64,000 bases of DNA from Aestuariibaculum marinum (GCF_014596975.1 NZ_JACVXD010000011.1:26990-90989); one strand, 5' to 3'; shown: positions 28,111-36,180, counted from the first letter of the stretch. Notes: a model not told the origin generated them from the sequence alone. Numbers and translations: made by a program.

Positions 28111-29496
28111 ATGATTTTTAGATTGATAATAATATTGTTGTTTTCTGTAAATTATGTTTTCTCTCAAGAAGGATTGAAAATCTATTCAAAATACTGTGTT
28201 GGATGTCATGCACCTAACCTTCGTGGTGTAGACTCGAAAACCGATCTTTTTAAAAACCGATTTACGAAGAAATATATTGAAAGGCAAATTTCACAAGGGA
28301 TTCCTAATACAACAATGGTTTCTTGGAAGAATATTTTAAGTGCTGATGAGCTTTCGTCTGTAGCGGAGTACATTTTATCTTTTCAGGATAATGATTTAGA
28401 AAGTGATAAAAAAATTAAAACCGATACAGTAAACTCAGAGCAATATAAGTTGGTTATTCAGTCAATTGTTGGAGAAAAGCTGAAAACACCATGGGCTATC
28501 GAATTTATAAGCAGAGATTCAGCACTGATTTCTGAGAAAAGAGGGAGTTTAAAATGGATGATAAATAATGTAATTCAGTCTGATTCTATAGAGGGACTTC
28601 CAAAAACATATTTAAAATCTAGTACAGGAGGATATATGGATATTGCGTTAGATCCTGATTATGAAAAAAATAAATTTATTTACTTAGCCTATAGTTTTAC
28701 CAATGGGAATTATGATGACAAAAATGCCTTAGCACTAACCAAAATTGTAAGGGCAAAAATTATAGATAATCAATGGACGAGTGAACAAACATTATTTGAG
28801 GTTCCAGATTCGCTTATGGTTAGAAATGGTAATCGCTGGGGGTGTAGACTATATTTTGACCCAGAAGGATATTTGTTTTTTTCAATTGGTGATATGGGTA
28901 GAGCAATGGATTCACAAGATTTATCAAAAGCAACAGGCAAAATTTTTAGAATACATGCCGATGGAAGCATTCCTGAAGATAACCCTTTTGCTGATAGATC
29001 AGGAGTGCTAAAGGCAATATATTCTATTGGAAACAGAAACGTTCAAGGAATTGATCGAAATCCTCAAACAGGGGATATATGGGCATCTGAGCATGGACCA
29101 AGGGGAGGTGATGAATTGAATATTATAAACAAGGGAGACAATTATGGTTGGCCTTTAGTAACATATGGTTTAAATTATAACGGAAGTGTGATAAGTGATA
29201 AAACCCATATGGAAGGAATGGTACAACCGGTGACTCAATGGACGCCATCCATAGCTGTATGTCCCATATTATTTGTTTCAAGTGATAACTATACTAAATG
29301 GGACAATAATCTTCTGGTTGGAGCATTGGCTTTTCAGGAACTGAGACGATTAGTAATTAAAGATGATGAAATATTAAAACAGGAAATTATATGGAAAGGG
29401 AAAGGAAGAATAAGAGATATAAAATTAGGAAAAGATAAATTCATCTATGTCGTTACAAATGGCCCTGATCGAGTTTTGAAAATTTTACCTTATTGA
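28111..29496 (+). CDS. Cytochrome c domain fused to PQQ-type sugar dehydrogenase
   Basis: This is a secreted 461-residue protein with a signal peptide ending VFSQ. Residues about 20-92 form a small class I cytochrome c with the haem site CVGCH (Cys29, Cys32, His33) and a likely axial Met69 (NTTMVSW). Residues about 110-461 form a six-bladed propeller of the glucose/sorbosone dehydrogenase family, with WAIEFI, GYMDIALDPDY, EHGPRGGDELN and NYGWP. Such enzymes oxidise aldoses in the periplasm using PQQ and pass electrons to the cytochrome. The cytochrome at the N-terminus of the same chain provides direct electron transfer. The substrate is unknown. The start is preceded by a possible operator-like palindrome. 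Confidence 0.87.
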   Translation: MIFRLIIILLFSVNYVFSQEGLKIYSKYCVGCHAPNLRGVDSKTDLFKNRFTKKYIERQISQGIPNTTMVSWKNILSADELSSVAEYILSFQDNDLESDKKIKTDTVNSEQYKLVIQSIVGEKLKTPWAIEFISRDSALISEKRGSLKWMINNVIQSDSIEGLPKTYLKSSTGGYMDIALDPDYEKNKFIYLAYSFTNGNYDDKNALALTKIVRAKIIDNQWTSEQTLFEVPDSLMVRNGNRWGCRLYFDPEGYLFFSIGDMGRAMDSQDLSKATGKIFRIHADGSIPEDNPFADRSGVLKAIYSIGNRNVQGIDRNPQTGDIWASEHGPRGGDELNIINKGDNYGWPLVTYGLNYNGSVISDKTHMEGMVQPVTQWTPSIAVCPILFVSSDNYTKWDNNLLVGALAFQELRRLVIKDDEILKQEIIWKGKGRIRDIKLGKDKFIYVVTNGPDRVLKILPY

Positions 29497-29537
29497 AAAC
29501 CAAATAGACTTTATTGAAATACTTAAACTATATTAAA

Positions 29538-31409
29538 ATGAAAACTAGTATCAAATTGATAACGATGTTGCTCTTTTGCAATATCTTTTTTTTTGCTAAA
29601 GCAGCAGAAACTCCAAGACCGGAGTACCCTCGTCCACAATTTGAAAGAACAGATTGGGTTAATTTAAATGGAGAATGGTCGTATACTTTTGACTTTAGTC
29701 AATCAGGGCTTGAAAGATCACTGTTTAAATCAGAAGGTTTTGATGATAACATCATTGTTCCCTTTTGTCCGGAAAGTAAATTATCTGGTGTTGGATATAA
29801 AGATTTTATTAATAATATTTGGTATCATCGTAAAATAGAGATTCCTCAAACATGGGATGGAAAAAACATCCGTTTAAACTTTGGTGCTGTATACTATACT
29901 GCAGAAGTATATATTGATGGGAAATTTGTGTTACGTCACTTTGGAGGATCTACATCTTTCTCAGCAGATATTACAAAATTTGTTAAAAGCGGTCAAACTC
30001 ATAACTTGGTTGTTTATGCTAAAAGTGATTTAAGAAGTGCAACACAAGCAGCAGGAAAGCAAAGTCTTCGTGTTAATTCCTATGGATGTAATTACACACG
30101 AACAACAGGTATTTGGCAAACAGTATGGATGGAGCCTGTTGCTGTAACTGGACTTAAATCTACTCAGGTAATTACAGATATAGACCAGTCACAGGTGGTT
30201 ATTCACCCTGCGTTTTATCGTGAATCTGGTAATACTTTAAAAGTAAGTATTCTGGATAATGGTAAAGTTGTTGGGAAATCAAACGTAAAAGCAACAAATA
30301 ATTCCATTGTAATCATCCCTATTAAGAAGGCGAAATTATGGAGTCCTGCTAACCCTTTCTTGTACGATGTTGTTTATGAAATAATAAACAAAGAGGGAAA
30401 AGTTGTTGATAAAGTAAATTCATACCTTGGTATGCGTAAAGTACATACTGAGGGGAATAAGATTTACTTAAATAATAAACCTTTTTATCAAAGATTAGTA
30501 TTAGATCAGGGTTTCTACCCTGATGGAATTTGGACTGCTCCAACAGATGCTGATCTGAAAAAAGACATTGAGCTTTCAATGGCGGCAGGATTTAATGGGG
30601 CTCGTTTACATCAAAAAGTATTTGAAGAGCGTTTTTATTACTATGCTGATAAACTAGGGTATATTACCTGGGGGGAAGCAGCTAGTTGGGGGATGGATTG
30701 TAATGCTGTAGAAACCGCACGTAACTTCCTTGGTGAATGGGAAGATATTATTGTGCGTGATCGTAATCATCCTAGTATTTTAATTTGGACACCATTGAAT
30801 GAAGCCTGGTGGCCTGATCAAGTGCAATATCCTCGTTTTGCTGCAGATTTGTATGAAATATCAAAAAATCTTGATCCTACACGTCCTGTAAATACGTCCA
30901 GTGGAGGTGTCCACATTCTTACAGATATTTACTCTGTACACGATTACGAGCAAAATGGAGAAAGACTTAAAAAGAATCTTTATAACGATAAAGGAGAATA
31001 TAAACAAACAACACCAAACGGCAATACCAATCGTGGTAAAAGCATGAATATTGGTTTTAATGGCCTAGCACAAGTGAATCAATTTGATTTTTATCGATAC
31101 CCAGGAGATATACCTTATTTAATTGATGAATTTGGAGGTATAAAATGGACTATTGAACAACAAAAAAATCCAGGAGATTCTTGGGGATATGGTAACGCTC
31201 CTAAGACAAAGGAAGAATTTTATTCTCGTTTAGAAGGCCAGGTTGATGCTATTATTTCATTAAAGGATCAGGTTTGGGGATATTGCTACACACAATTAAC
31301 CGATGTTGAACAAGAACAAAATGGAATTTATTTCTATGATCGATCGTCTAAATTTGACATGAAACGTATTAACGCAATATTTAGCAAAACTCCGACATCA
31401 GATAAATAA
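29538..31409 (+). CDS. GH2-family beta-glycosidase
   Basis: The start at 29538 (TTAAAATG context) is preferred to an upstream in-frame TTG, and gives 623 residues with a signal peptide ending AKAA. The sugar-binding jelly roll (about 30-210), the immunoglobulin-like domain and the TIM barrel follow in the usual order. The acid/base is Glu422 in TPLNEAW and the nucleophile Glu531 in LIDEFGG. GH2 includes beta-galactosidases, beta-mannosidases and beta-glucuronidases, and I cannot choose from sequence. A beta-glucuronidase would fit a glucuronomannan. A terminator 72 bp downstream marks the end of the locus. Confidence 0.9.
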   Translation: MKTSIKLITMLLFCNIFFFAKAAETPRPEYPRPQFERTDWVNLNGEWSYTFDFSQSGLERSLFKSEGFDDNIIVPFCPESKLSGVGYKDFINNIWYHRKIEIPQTWDGKNIRLNFGAVYYTAEVYIDGKFVLRHFGGSTSFSADITKFVKSGQTHNLVVYAKSDLRSATQAAGKQSLRVNSYGCNYTRTTGIWQTVWMEPVAVTGLKSTQVITDIDQSQVVIHPAFYRESGNTLKVSILDNGKVVGKSNVKATNNSIVIIPIKKAKLWSPANPFLYDVVYEIINKEGKVVDKVNSYLGMRKVHTEGNKIYLNNKPFYQRLVLDQGFYPDGIWTAPTDADLKKDIELSMAAGFNGARLHQKVFEERFYYYADKLGYITWGEAASWGMDCNAVETARNFLGEWEDIIVRDRNHPSILIWTPLNEAWWPDQVQYPRFAADLYEISKNLDPTRPVNTSSGGVHILTDIYSVHDYEQNGERLKKNLYNDKGEYKQTTPNGNTNRGKSMNIGFNGLAQVNQFDFYRYPGDIPYLIDEFGGIKWTIEQQKNPGDSWGYGNAPKTKEEFYSRLEGQVDAIISLKDQVWGYCYTQLTDVEQEQNGIYFYDRSSKFDMKRINAIFSKTPTSDK

Positions 31410-31481
31410 GATATTACTAACACTAATAGTCCATTACTTCAGTTATTAAATACCGGATTAAAAGAATGGCATTACACTAAA

Positions 31482-31513
31482 GTCCTTAAGGATACCCTTG
31501 AGGGCTTTTTTTT
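31482..31513 (+). terminator. Rho-independent terminator after the sulfatase/mannosidase locus
   Basis: A 10-bp stem (31482-31491 with 31496-31505, two G-T pairs, 4-base loop) is followed by eight T. It lies 72 bp after the GH2 stop codon and is well placed to end the long + strand transcript. Confidence 0.8.
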
Positions 31514-31852
31514 ATGTCTAGTATGGGAATTCGTAAAGTTTTCGTGAGGTAAATATGTAAAGAAAACTGAATATAGAAGCACCTGAGGTAGAAAAAATGA
31601 GTATAGCTGAATTTCTGGTAAGCCTTTATATAATAATAGTTCGTATCAAGAGTTAGATAGGGCATTATATTTGCTATAAATAGTTCTCCGGATGCGTTCA
31701 ATCTATACAACCGTATAGATTTCGGTTGCTTTTGTTGAATTGTGTCCTGATAGAACTTATATATACATTAAATCAGTTTCTTTATCTAATAAATACTTCT
31801 TATTGCATTTTTAAGTTGATTCTGAATTCTGATGGGGTGCAATTTTAAAGAT
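31514..31852. other. Non-coding spacer with two mutually exclusive hairpins
   Basis: No gene is supported here. At 31701-31720 there is a perfect 8-bp inverted repeat (ATCTATAC/GTATAGAT, 4-base loop). It overlaps a second one at 31708-31728 (CAACCG/CGGTTG), which is followed by CTTTTG. The two cannot form together. Confidence 0.4.
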
Positions 31853-32169
31853 TGGACTTCCTATATTAGACTGGACATAAAGATGAGAGAAAATGTTAGT
31901 TAGTTTTTATCTTAGCAATTATGAGAAGAAAATCTAAACATTACACCTTAGAATTTAAACAAAAAGCAGTCGAGTTAAGTTATGCCAAAGGCAATGTAAA
32001 ACAAGTATGTGAAGACTTGGATATATTTCCATCAGTACTTTACCGTTGGCGTAGGGAGTTAAAAGATTACGGTAAGAATAGTTTTCTATGTCGTTGCAAC
32101 TCTATAATAGGGAATGTGTTTACTGAGTTAAATTTTGATTTTAAAAAGTATAGTTTGGTAAGCCTTTAA
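31853..32169 (+). pseudogene. IS3-family OrfA fragment
   Basis: The 82-codon frame at 31921-32169 begins with the helix-turn-helix of an IS3-type transposase OrfA (RRKSKHYTLEFKQKAVEL, then a typical second helix ending LYRWRRELKDYGKNSF). After about residue 55 the sequence leaves the family and ends in unrelated codons, so the element is truncated and OrfB is missing. The presumed left end starts at 31853 with an 18-bp sequence that reappears inverted at 26200-26217. It marks the boundary between the sugar locus and the accessory islet. Confidence 0.75.
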
Positions 32170-32319
32170 TGAGAATTGTTAAATTTAAATTGAATTATTT
32201 TATCTAAATTTGCTATGTGATAGTCAATTTTTTAAAATAAAAATGTCCTATTAGGTGTCCTTTTAAAATATTTTAATTGTAAATCATTGTTTTTAAAGTT
32301 GTTGTGTTTTGTTGTGGCG

Positions 32320-32344
32320 TCCTGTCATCCCGACAACTAACTGT
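32320..32344. repeat. 25-bp direct repeat, copy 1
   Basis: These 25 bases recur exactly at 36402-36426, 4.1 kb away in the same orientation, and both copies are followed by a run of T and then AAGTTT. In copy 2 the sequence covers the stop codon of a frameshifted gene. In copy 1 there is no gene next to it. It may be a duplicated gene end or a recombination scar bounding the islet. Confidence 0.7.
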
Positions 32345-32466
32345 CTTTTTTTTAAGTTTGGCTTCTTAAAAGCGCATTGTTTCTGAGGATTAGGATTCAG
32401 ATAAAGAATATGGTGTTGCCGTTCAAAACTAAGTTTTAGTCTTTAAAAAAGAAAAAGGTATTTTTT

Positions 32467-32799
32467 TTAGTTAGTACCCCATCTTTTGCTGCAATCTACA
32501 AAGGTTAATTTGCTGAATGTATCAGAACCTACATATCCATTAAAACTATCTCCTTTCCAGTCAACCCCAGTTATAATAAAACATGTTTCAGAAGAAGAGT
32601 TAATAATATTATTTATTCGTTCCCCTTCTTTAAGGTTTAGTGTATGGAAACCTTCAAAAGTTGAAGTATTACAATAATATGTATAAAGTTCATAGTAGTC
32701 TTCGCACGGCTCATTTGAATCATTATTGTTATCATCCGAGCATGAAAAATTAAAAAATAAAGATGCCAAGACAAATAGAATGTTGAATTTAGTTTTCAT
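32467..32799 (-). CDS. Small lipoprotein, paralogue of the gene at 33665
   Basis: This is a 110-residue lipoprotein with its lipobox Cys in FNFSCSDD, followed by an acidic linker. I do not recognise a named family. It shares a clear pattern with the 112-residue protein encoded at 33665-34003: PCED-x-Y-x-LY, GERI-x-x-II, CF-x-I-x-G, G-x-SF, a DT pair and a final DCS. Several Cys residues line up, suggesting disulfides outside the cytoplasm. It is the last gene of a three-gene minus-strand operon and begins 5 bp after the 269-residue gene. Confidence 0.75.
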   Translation of the reverse strand: MKTKFNILFVLASLFFNFSCSDDNNNDSNEPCEDYYELYTYYCNTSTFEGFHTLNLKEGERINNIINSSSETCFIITGVDWKGDSFNGYVGSDTFSKLTFVDCSKRWGTN

Positions 32800-32804
32800 T
32801 AGGT

Positions 32805-33614
32805 TTAATCATTATCATTAAAAAGCATTTGTTCTAAATAATCAGGTCCTCTTACTTCCATAATGGCCGTCATTGCAGCTGAAAGGATAAATTCTAACTT
32901 TGGATCTAGGTCTGTTTTAAGCCACACAAAGTATTTATTCTGTCCAAACAAACCACCACCGAAATATTGCATAGCACATAGAGACTCTCCATTTTCTTCA
33001 AATTCGTAACCTAATGCAGGAAACCATCTTTTGTCTTTACTACATTGCTTAGAGCTTACAGGGTTGATATGTATAACCCTTTGTTTATGTTTAAGAAAGG
33101 AAATATTTTTACTGTCAAAATTTTTATCATAAGTATTTTCGATAAGTAATTCCCAAATTTCATCCTTATAGTTATTTAATGTGATGAAACTAGTGAAAAA
33201 CTCGTATTGTTTAGCTACTTCATCATACCCAACGTGGAAATTTTTAAACAACTCAAAGGAATGAAGCTCTTTAATAGATGTTTTATTTAATGAATTGACT
33301 ATTGCTGTATCCCTTGTTTTATTCGCTAAGGTCAATGAGAATTTATATTTGCTTTTACTTTCTGTCTTTGTGTATAAAAAGTTAGATTTTTCTGTGGAGG
33401 TAAGCCATCCTGTTTTACTTTTTGTAATATGGTAATCTCCAAATCTGAAGTTCCACATTTTATTACCAGATTTAATGCCCACCTTAACTTTATGCTTCTC
33501 GGAGTTACCAAATAAACTATCACTAATGCATATGTTCTTACTCTGTGCATTAGATGTTGAAATTCCTGTTAAAATAAATGTCCAAAATCCTAAATTGTAA
33601 ATTAGCCTATTCAT
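32805..33614 (-). CDS. Secreted protein of unknown function (269 aa)
   Basis: I do not recognise this protein. It has a signal peptide (cleavage near TSNAQS) and a mature part of about 245 residues rich in beta-prone, Lys- and aromatic-containing stretches. There are two Cys residues in the C-terminal half (KQCSKD and SLCAMQ) and a Gly-rich segment YFGGGLFGQNKYF. No catalytic motif or membrane segment is visible beyond the signal. It sits between two paralogous small lipoproteins, 50 bp and 5 bp away, so the three probably work together at the cell envelope. A secreted factor with lipoprotein partners is one possibility, but this is inference from layout only. Confidence 0.7.
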   Translation of the reverse strand: MNRLIYNLGFWTFILTGISTSNAQSKNICISDSLFGNSEKHKVKVGIKSGNKMWNFRFGDYHITKSKTGWLTSTEKSNFLYTKTESKSKYKFSLTLANKTRDTAIVNSLNKTSIKELHSFELFKNFHVGYDEVAKQYEFFTSFITLNNYKDEIWELLIENTYDKNFDSKNISFLKHKQRVIHINPVSSKQCSKDKRWFPALGYEFEENGESLCAMQYFGGGLFGQNKYFVWLKTDLDPKLEFILSAAMTAIMEVRGPDYLEQMLFNDND

Positions 33615-33664
33615 AATAGTTAATAATTTAAAGTAAGTTGCAGTGGGGAGTATTTAATTATACT

Positions 33665-34003
33665 TTACCACCATCCATCACAGAAAATACAAAATTCGCT
33701 ACAGTCAAATAAGTAAATTGGTGTAATAGATGTGTCTGTCCTAATTAAGGCTTCAAAGCTCTCTCCACTTTTATTAATTCCTTCAATAGTAAAGCAATTC
33801 TCATTTGAAGCCTCAATAATTTGTTTAATGCGTTCACCTTCTTCTATAGATAATATATAGCCATTTGAATTTATAGATTCACAACTTTCATAAGAATAAA
33901 GAATGTAGCTGTCTTCACAGGGTTCTTCGTTATCTTCTTTGGAGCAGGCATAATTAAGAAGTATAGCTAAGACAAAGAGTAAAATTTTGTAATTAGTTTT
34001 CAT
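33665..34003 (-). CDS. Small lipoprotein, paralogue of the gene at 32467
   Basis: This is a 112-residue lipoprotein with its lipobox Cys in LNYACSKED and an acidic linker. It has at least seven further Cys residues, including a Cys-rich C-terminus (FDCSEFCIFCDGWW), more than its paralogue downstream. The shared framework (PCED, GERIKQII, CFTIEG, GESFEA) shows duplication and divergence. It is the first gene of the operon. Upstream, only the decayed recombinase on the opposite strand is found. Confidence 0.75.
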   Translation of the reverse strand: MKTNYKILLFVLAILLNYACSKEDNEEPCEDSYILYSYESCESINSNGYILSIEEGERIKQIIEASNENCFTIEGINKSGESFEALIRTDTSITPIYLFDCSEFCIFCDGWW

Positions 34004-34188
34004 GCTTCAAATATGTTTATGTTGAAAATTATCTTACCTCAAAGGAATAAAAATTTACCACTTATCATATCCGATAAGGTCTATGATGGAAAATATGGGA
34101 TAATAAGTTGTTGACAATCAGTTGTATCATAAAATTTGAACAATATTAAATATCAATAAGAATTAAAATGAAAATCAACATGTTATAA

Positions 34189-34490
34189 AATGAAAAACGT
34201 TCAATTCTATTCCCTAAAATTTCATTTCAGAAATTTAACTCCTATATCAAGGCAATATGTGAAATAGTGAGCAATGAAAAGATTATATCACATCATATTG
34301 CCATAAAACATTTTCTACTACAGCACTTCTATACAATGATGTATCTATTGAAATAGTATCTCAGCTTCTGGGGCATAGTATGATAACTGTAACTCAGAAC
34401 CATTATACTAAGGTAGCACAAAGCAAGGCAAGTGAGCACATTTTAAAATTGAGTGAGAAATTAGAGGAGCGTTTAGCCTCCCTTTTGTAC
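34189..34490 (+). pseudogene. Tyrosine recombinase C-terminal remnant 1 (frameshifted)
   Basis: Two frames joined by one frameshift near 34290-34310 recreate the C-terminal part of a phage-type integrase. The first frame reads FPKISFQKFNSYIKAI and later ITSHHIA. The second reads HKTFSTTALLYND, LLGHSMITVTQNHYTKV and ASEHILKLSEKLEER. The LLGH...TQ.HYTKV block contains the conserved His and catalytic Tyr region. The Arg expected in the H-x-x-R box is lost. The N-terminal half is absent. The gene is dead, but it records an integration event. Confidence 0.75.
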
Positions 34491-34640
34491 TTATTTAGAG
34501 AACATCTTTACTATCCAAAGAATAAGATAAAGACCTATACCAACCCCAAAGATTAATACAGACAAAACAAAAGCAATTCGGATATGTGATGTTTTCCATC
34601 CTAGTTTACTGCTTAACCATTCAGATACTCCTAAAATCAT
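34491..34640 (-). CDS. 49-residue PspC-domain protein
   Basis: This short gene starts with MILGVSEWLSSKLGWKTSHI and continues into one membrane helix (about 22-45) with FGVGIGLYLILWIV. That is the core of the PspC domain, the same pattern as in the 607-residue protein encoded at 44648 (GAGTGILLYILLWILVP). It is a minimal stand-alone PspC-like inner-membrane peptide, possibly stress-related. Its stop codon lies immediately beside the decayed recombinase on the other strand. A T/A-rich leader precedes the ATG. Confidence 0.7.
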   Translation of the reverse strand: MILGVSEWLSSKLGWKTSHIRIAFVLSVLIFGVGIGLYLILWIVKMFSK

Positions 34641-34771
34641 ATTTTTAATGTTTTAACCAAATATAGTAAAAGTAAAATATCAAGGGAAGTAGATAGCTTC
34701 TCTTTTTTAAAATAGTTTGATTGCCAAATATATAAGCAATGATTTGCTGCAATTTGAAGTGATTTTATGTT

Positions 34772-35095
34772 ATGAATTACACGAATTATTTTTCTAAACA
34801 AATAAATCAAAATGGTCAACCAAATCTGTTTAATAGTCAGTTTAGAGGTATGATGAATATTGTGCATTTGGAATCATACATATCAGCTTTAGATTATCAA
34901 CAATAGAAAGAAAAGCATATGCTTTACCATAATGTTTAAGTTTAAAAAGCAAAAAAAAAACTAACTTATGAAACAGGTAATGTATCTCCTGAAATGTTAT
35001 TAGAGGAAAAGCTCAGGTTTTCTGGGAGCTATGCTTGGGTGAATATAAATGCATTCAAATTAGCATATTTTATTTATAGTATTTCTCTTGATTAG
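34772..35095 (+). pseudogene. Decayed small gene of unknown family
   Basis: Two protein-like segments lie in the same frame, separated by three stop codons between 34904 and 34945. The first, 44 codons from ATG 34772, reads MNYTNYFSKQINQNGQPNLF and later MMNIVHLESYISALDYQQ. The second, from about 34946 to 35095, contains LTYETGNVSPEMLLEEKL and SYAWVNINAFKLAYFIY. In the gap another frame reads ERKAYALP, which suggests an original protein of roughly 105 residues broken by compensating frameshifts. I do not know the family. Confidence 0.45.
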
Positions 35096-35101
35096 ATTAT
35101 T

Positions 35102-35287
35102 TTATAATTTCCCGTTCTTTTTCTTTTGTTTCCTCCAGACAAAATATAAAATCACAGCAATTATAGGTAAAACAATAAATACAATTATATTAAAAGTATC
35201 TGTAAAGTCTAATGGTGCATTATCGTCTGGATTTTGTGTTCCAGGTGGTAATTGGAGGTAAATATTTAATAAACTAAGTATTCTCAT
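35102..35287 (-). CDS. Small single-span membrane protein (61 aa)
   Basis: This is a 61-residue protein with a Pro- and Asp-containing segment LQLPPGTQNPDDNAPLDF, then one transmembrane helix (about 33-52) and a short cluster of Lys/Arg at the C-terminus, so the C-terminus should face the cytoplasm. It looks like a small membrane protein I believe is widespread in Flavobacteriia, but I have no function for it. It ends 6 bp from the decayed gene on the other strand. Confidence 0.6.
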   Translation of the reverse strand: MRILSLLNIYLQLPPGTQNPDDNAPLDFTDTFNIIVFIVLPIIAVILYFVWRKQKKKNGKL

Positions 35288-35547
35288 GATATCCTAATGA
35301 TTTTTAATTAAGATAAGAATTTTATTATACACTTGCTAGAACTTTGTGTACTTAATGTAATATTTGCAAGTTGGTTTAAAATAATAATATACTAAAATAG
35401 CCACTTTTCATTACTTACAATAGTTCATTAAAATTATAGGTGTTTATTAAAAATTACCTAAATTAATTAGTTTAATTTAAAGCTTCCTGTTTTATAAACT
35501 AGACTAATACTTTTTATAGAGTAAATGGTTGCATACTAGTATATTAT

Positions 35548-36066
35548 TTAATTTTTCATGAATCTGAAATTTCTAAAATTTTCAAGCTGAATAATGTAAA
35601 AACCATTAGTGAAGTTTTCAATATTTATTTTTTTATTATTTGAAACAATCCCTGTTTTAATTTCTTGACATATGGTGTTGTATATGGTGTATTTACGTTC
35701 ATCTTTTAATCCAGTAATAAAAATATCTTTGGAAGAAGGGTTTGGATACAAAAACATATTCTTACCCCTATTTAAGTCATCAAGACTAAGAGAAGTGAAT
35801 GTTAGTGTCAAGGTGCTTTCCGTTTGAATATTATAGTCAGATAAAGTCCTGCCATCTTCCAATACTTTGCCTTCATAGCTTAATATTTGTTCGTCAGTTG
35901 GAGTGGATAGTTGGTCTTGTATTTTTTGTTTAACATTATCTATAGTGTCAGAAGGTTCTACTTCTAATGTTATAGTTCCATCATCAGGTGTTTCAACAAA
36001 GATTTGCATTCCTAACGCATTCAATGAAATTAAAGTAAATATGGCTAAGATGTAAATTTGTTTCAT
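35548..36066 (-). CDS. Secreted ubiquitin-domain protein with T9SS sorting tail
   Basis: This is a 172-residue protein. Residues 1-19 form a signal peptide. Residues 20-90 align without gaps to residues 1-71 of eukaryotic ubiquitin: I count 49 identities in 71, including [16 protein letters not shown] and [13 protein letters not shown]. The core residues and Lys27, Lys29 and Lys48 are kept. Lys6, 11, 33 and 63 are lost. The interaction patch is altered (Leu8 to Pro, Ile44 to Ser, His68 to Thr, Val70 to Thr). The RLRGG tail is replaced by a linker and, from about 104, a type A T9SS sorting domain ([22 protein letters not shown]). It should be exported and released or anchored at the surface, and cannot be conjugated like ubiquitin. 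It lies 115 bp from a recombinase scar, which suggests horizontal acquisition. Confidence 0.92.
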   Translation of the reverse strand: MKQIYILAIFTLISLNALGMQIFVETPDDGTITLEVEPSDTIDNVKQKIQDQLSTPTDEQILSYEGKVLEDGRTLSDYNIQTESTLTLTFTSLSLDDLNRGKNMFLYPNPSSKDIFITGLKDERKYTIYNTICQEIKTGIVSNNKKINIENFTNGFYIIQLENFRNFRFMKN

Positions 36067-36127
36067 TTTTTAATATTGGTTAACAGAACATTTATAGAAA
36101 GTTGTTCAAAACATAATTTTACATAAA

Positions 36128-36135
36128 CAAATGTA
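36128..36135 (-). promoter_or_regulatory. Candidate -7 box for the ubiquitin-domain gene
   Basis: On the minus strand this reads TACATTTG, matching the Bacteroidota consensus TAnnTTTG, about 60 bp before the start codon. I could not find a well-spaced -33 TTG, so the call is tentative. Confidence 0.35.
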
Positions 36136-36180
36136 CGTTAATTTTTAGTTATAAGTAAGTTTTTTCAACGTAATTTACAG

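Noticed and set aside
31486..31710. 74-codon minus-strand frame after the GH2 gene
   Set aside because: It runs through the terminator hairpin and has no domain or convincing start.
32320..32344. Integron attC site
   Set aside because: The repeat contains GTTAG-like bases, but the paired core sites and the long imperfect palindrome of attC are missing, and no integron integrase is present.
34637..34867. 76-codon minus-strand frame
   Set aside because: It has no family features and is antisense to a more protein-like segment starting at 34772.
35797..36009. Functional ubiquitin for conjugation
   Set aside because: The diglycine tail is absent and the protein has a signal peptide and sorting tail, so intracellular conjugation is not supported.
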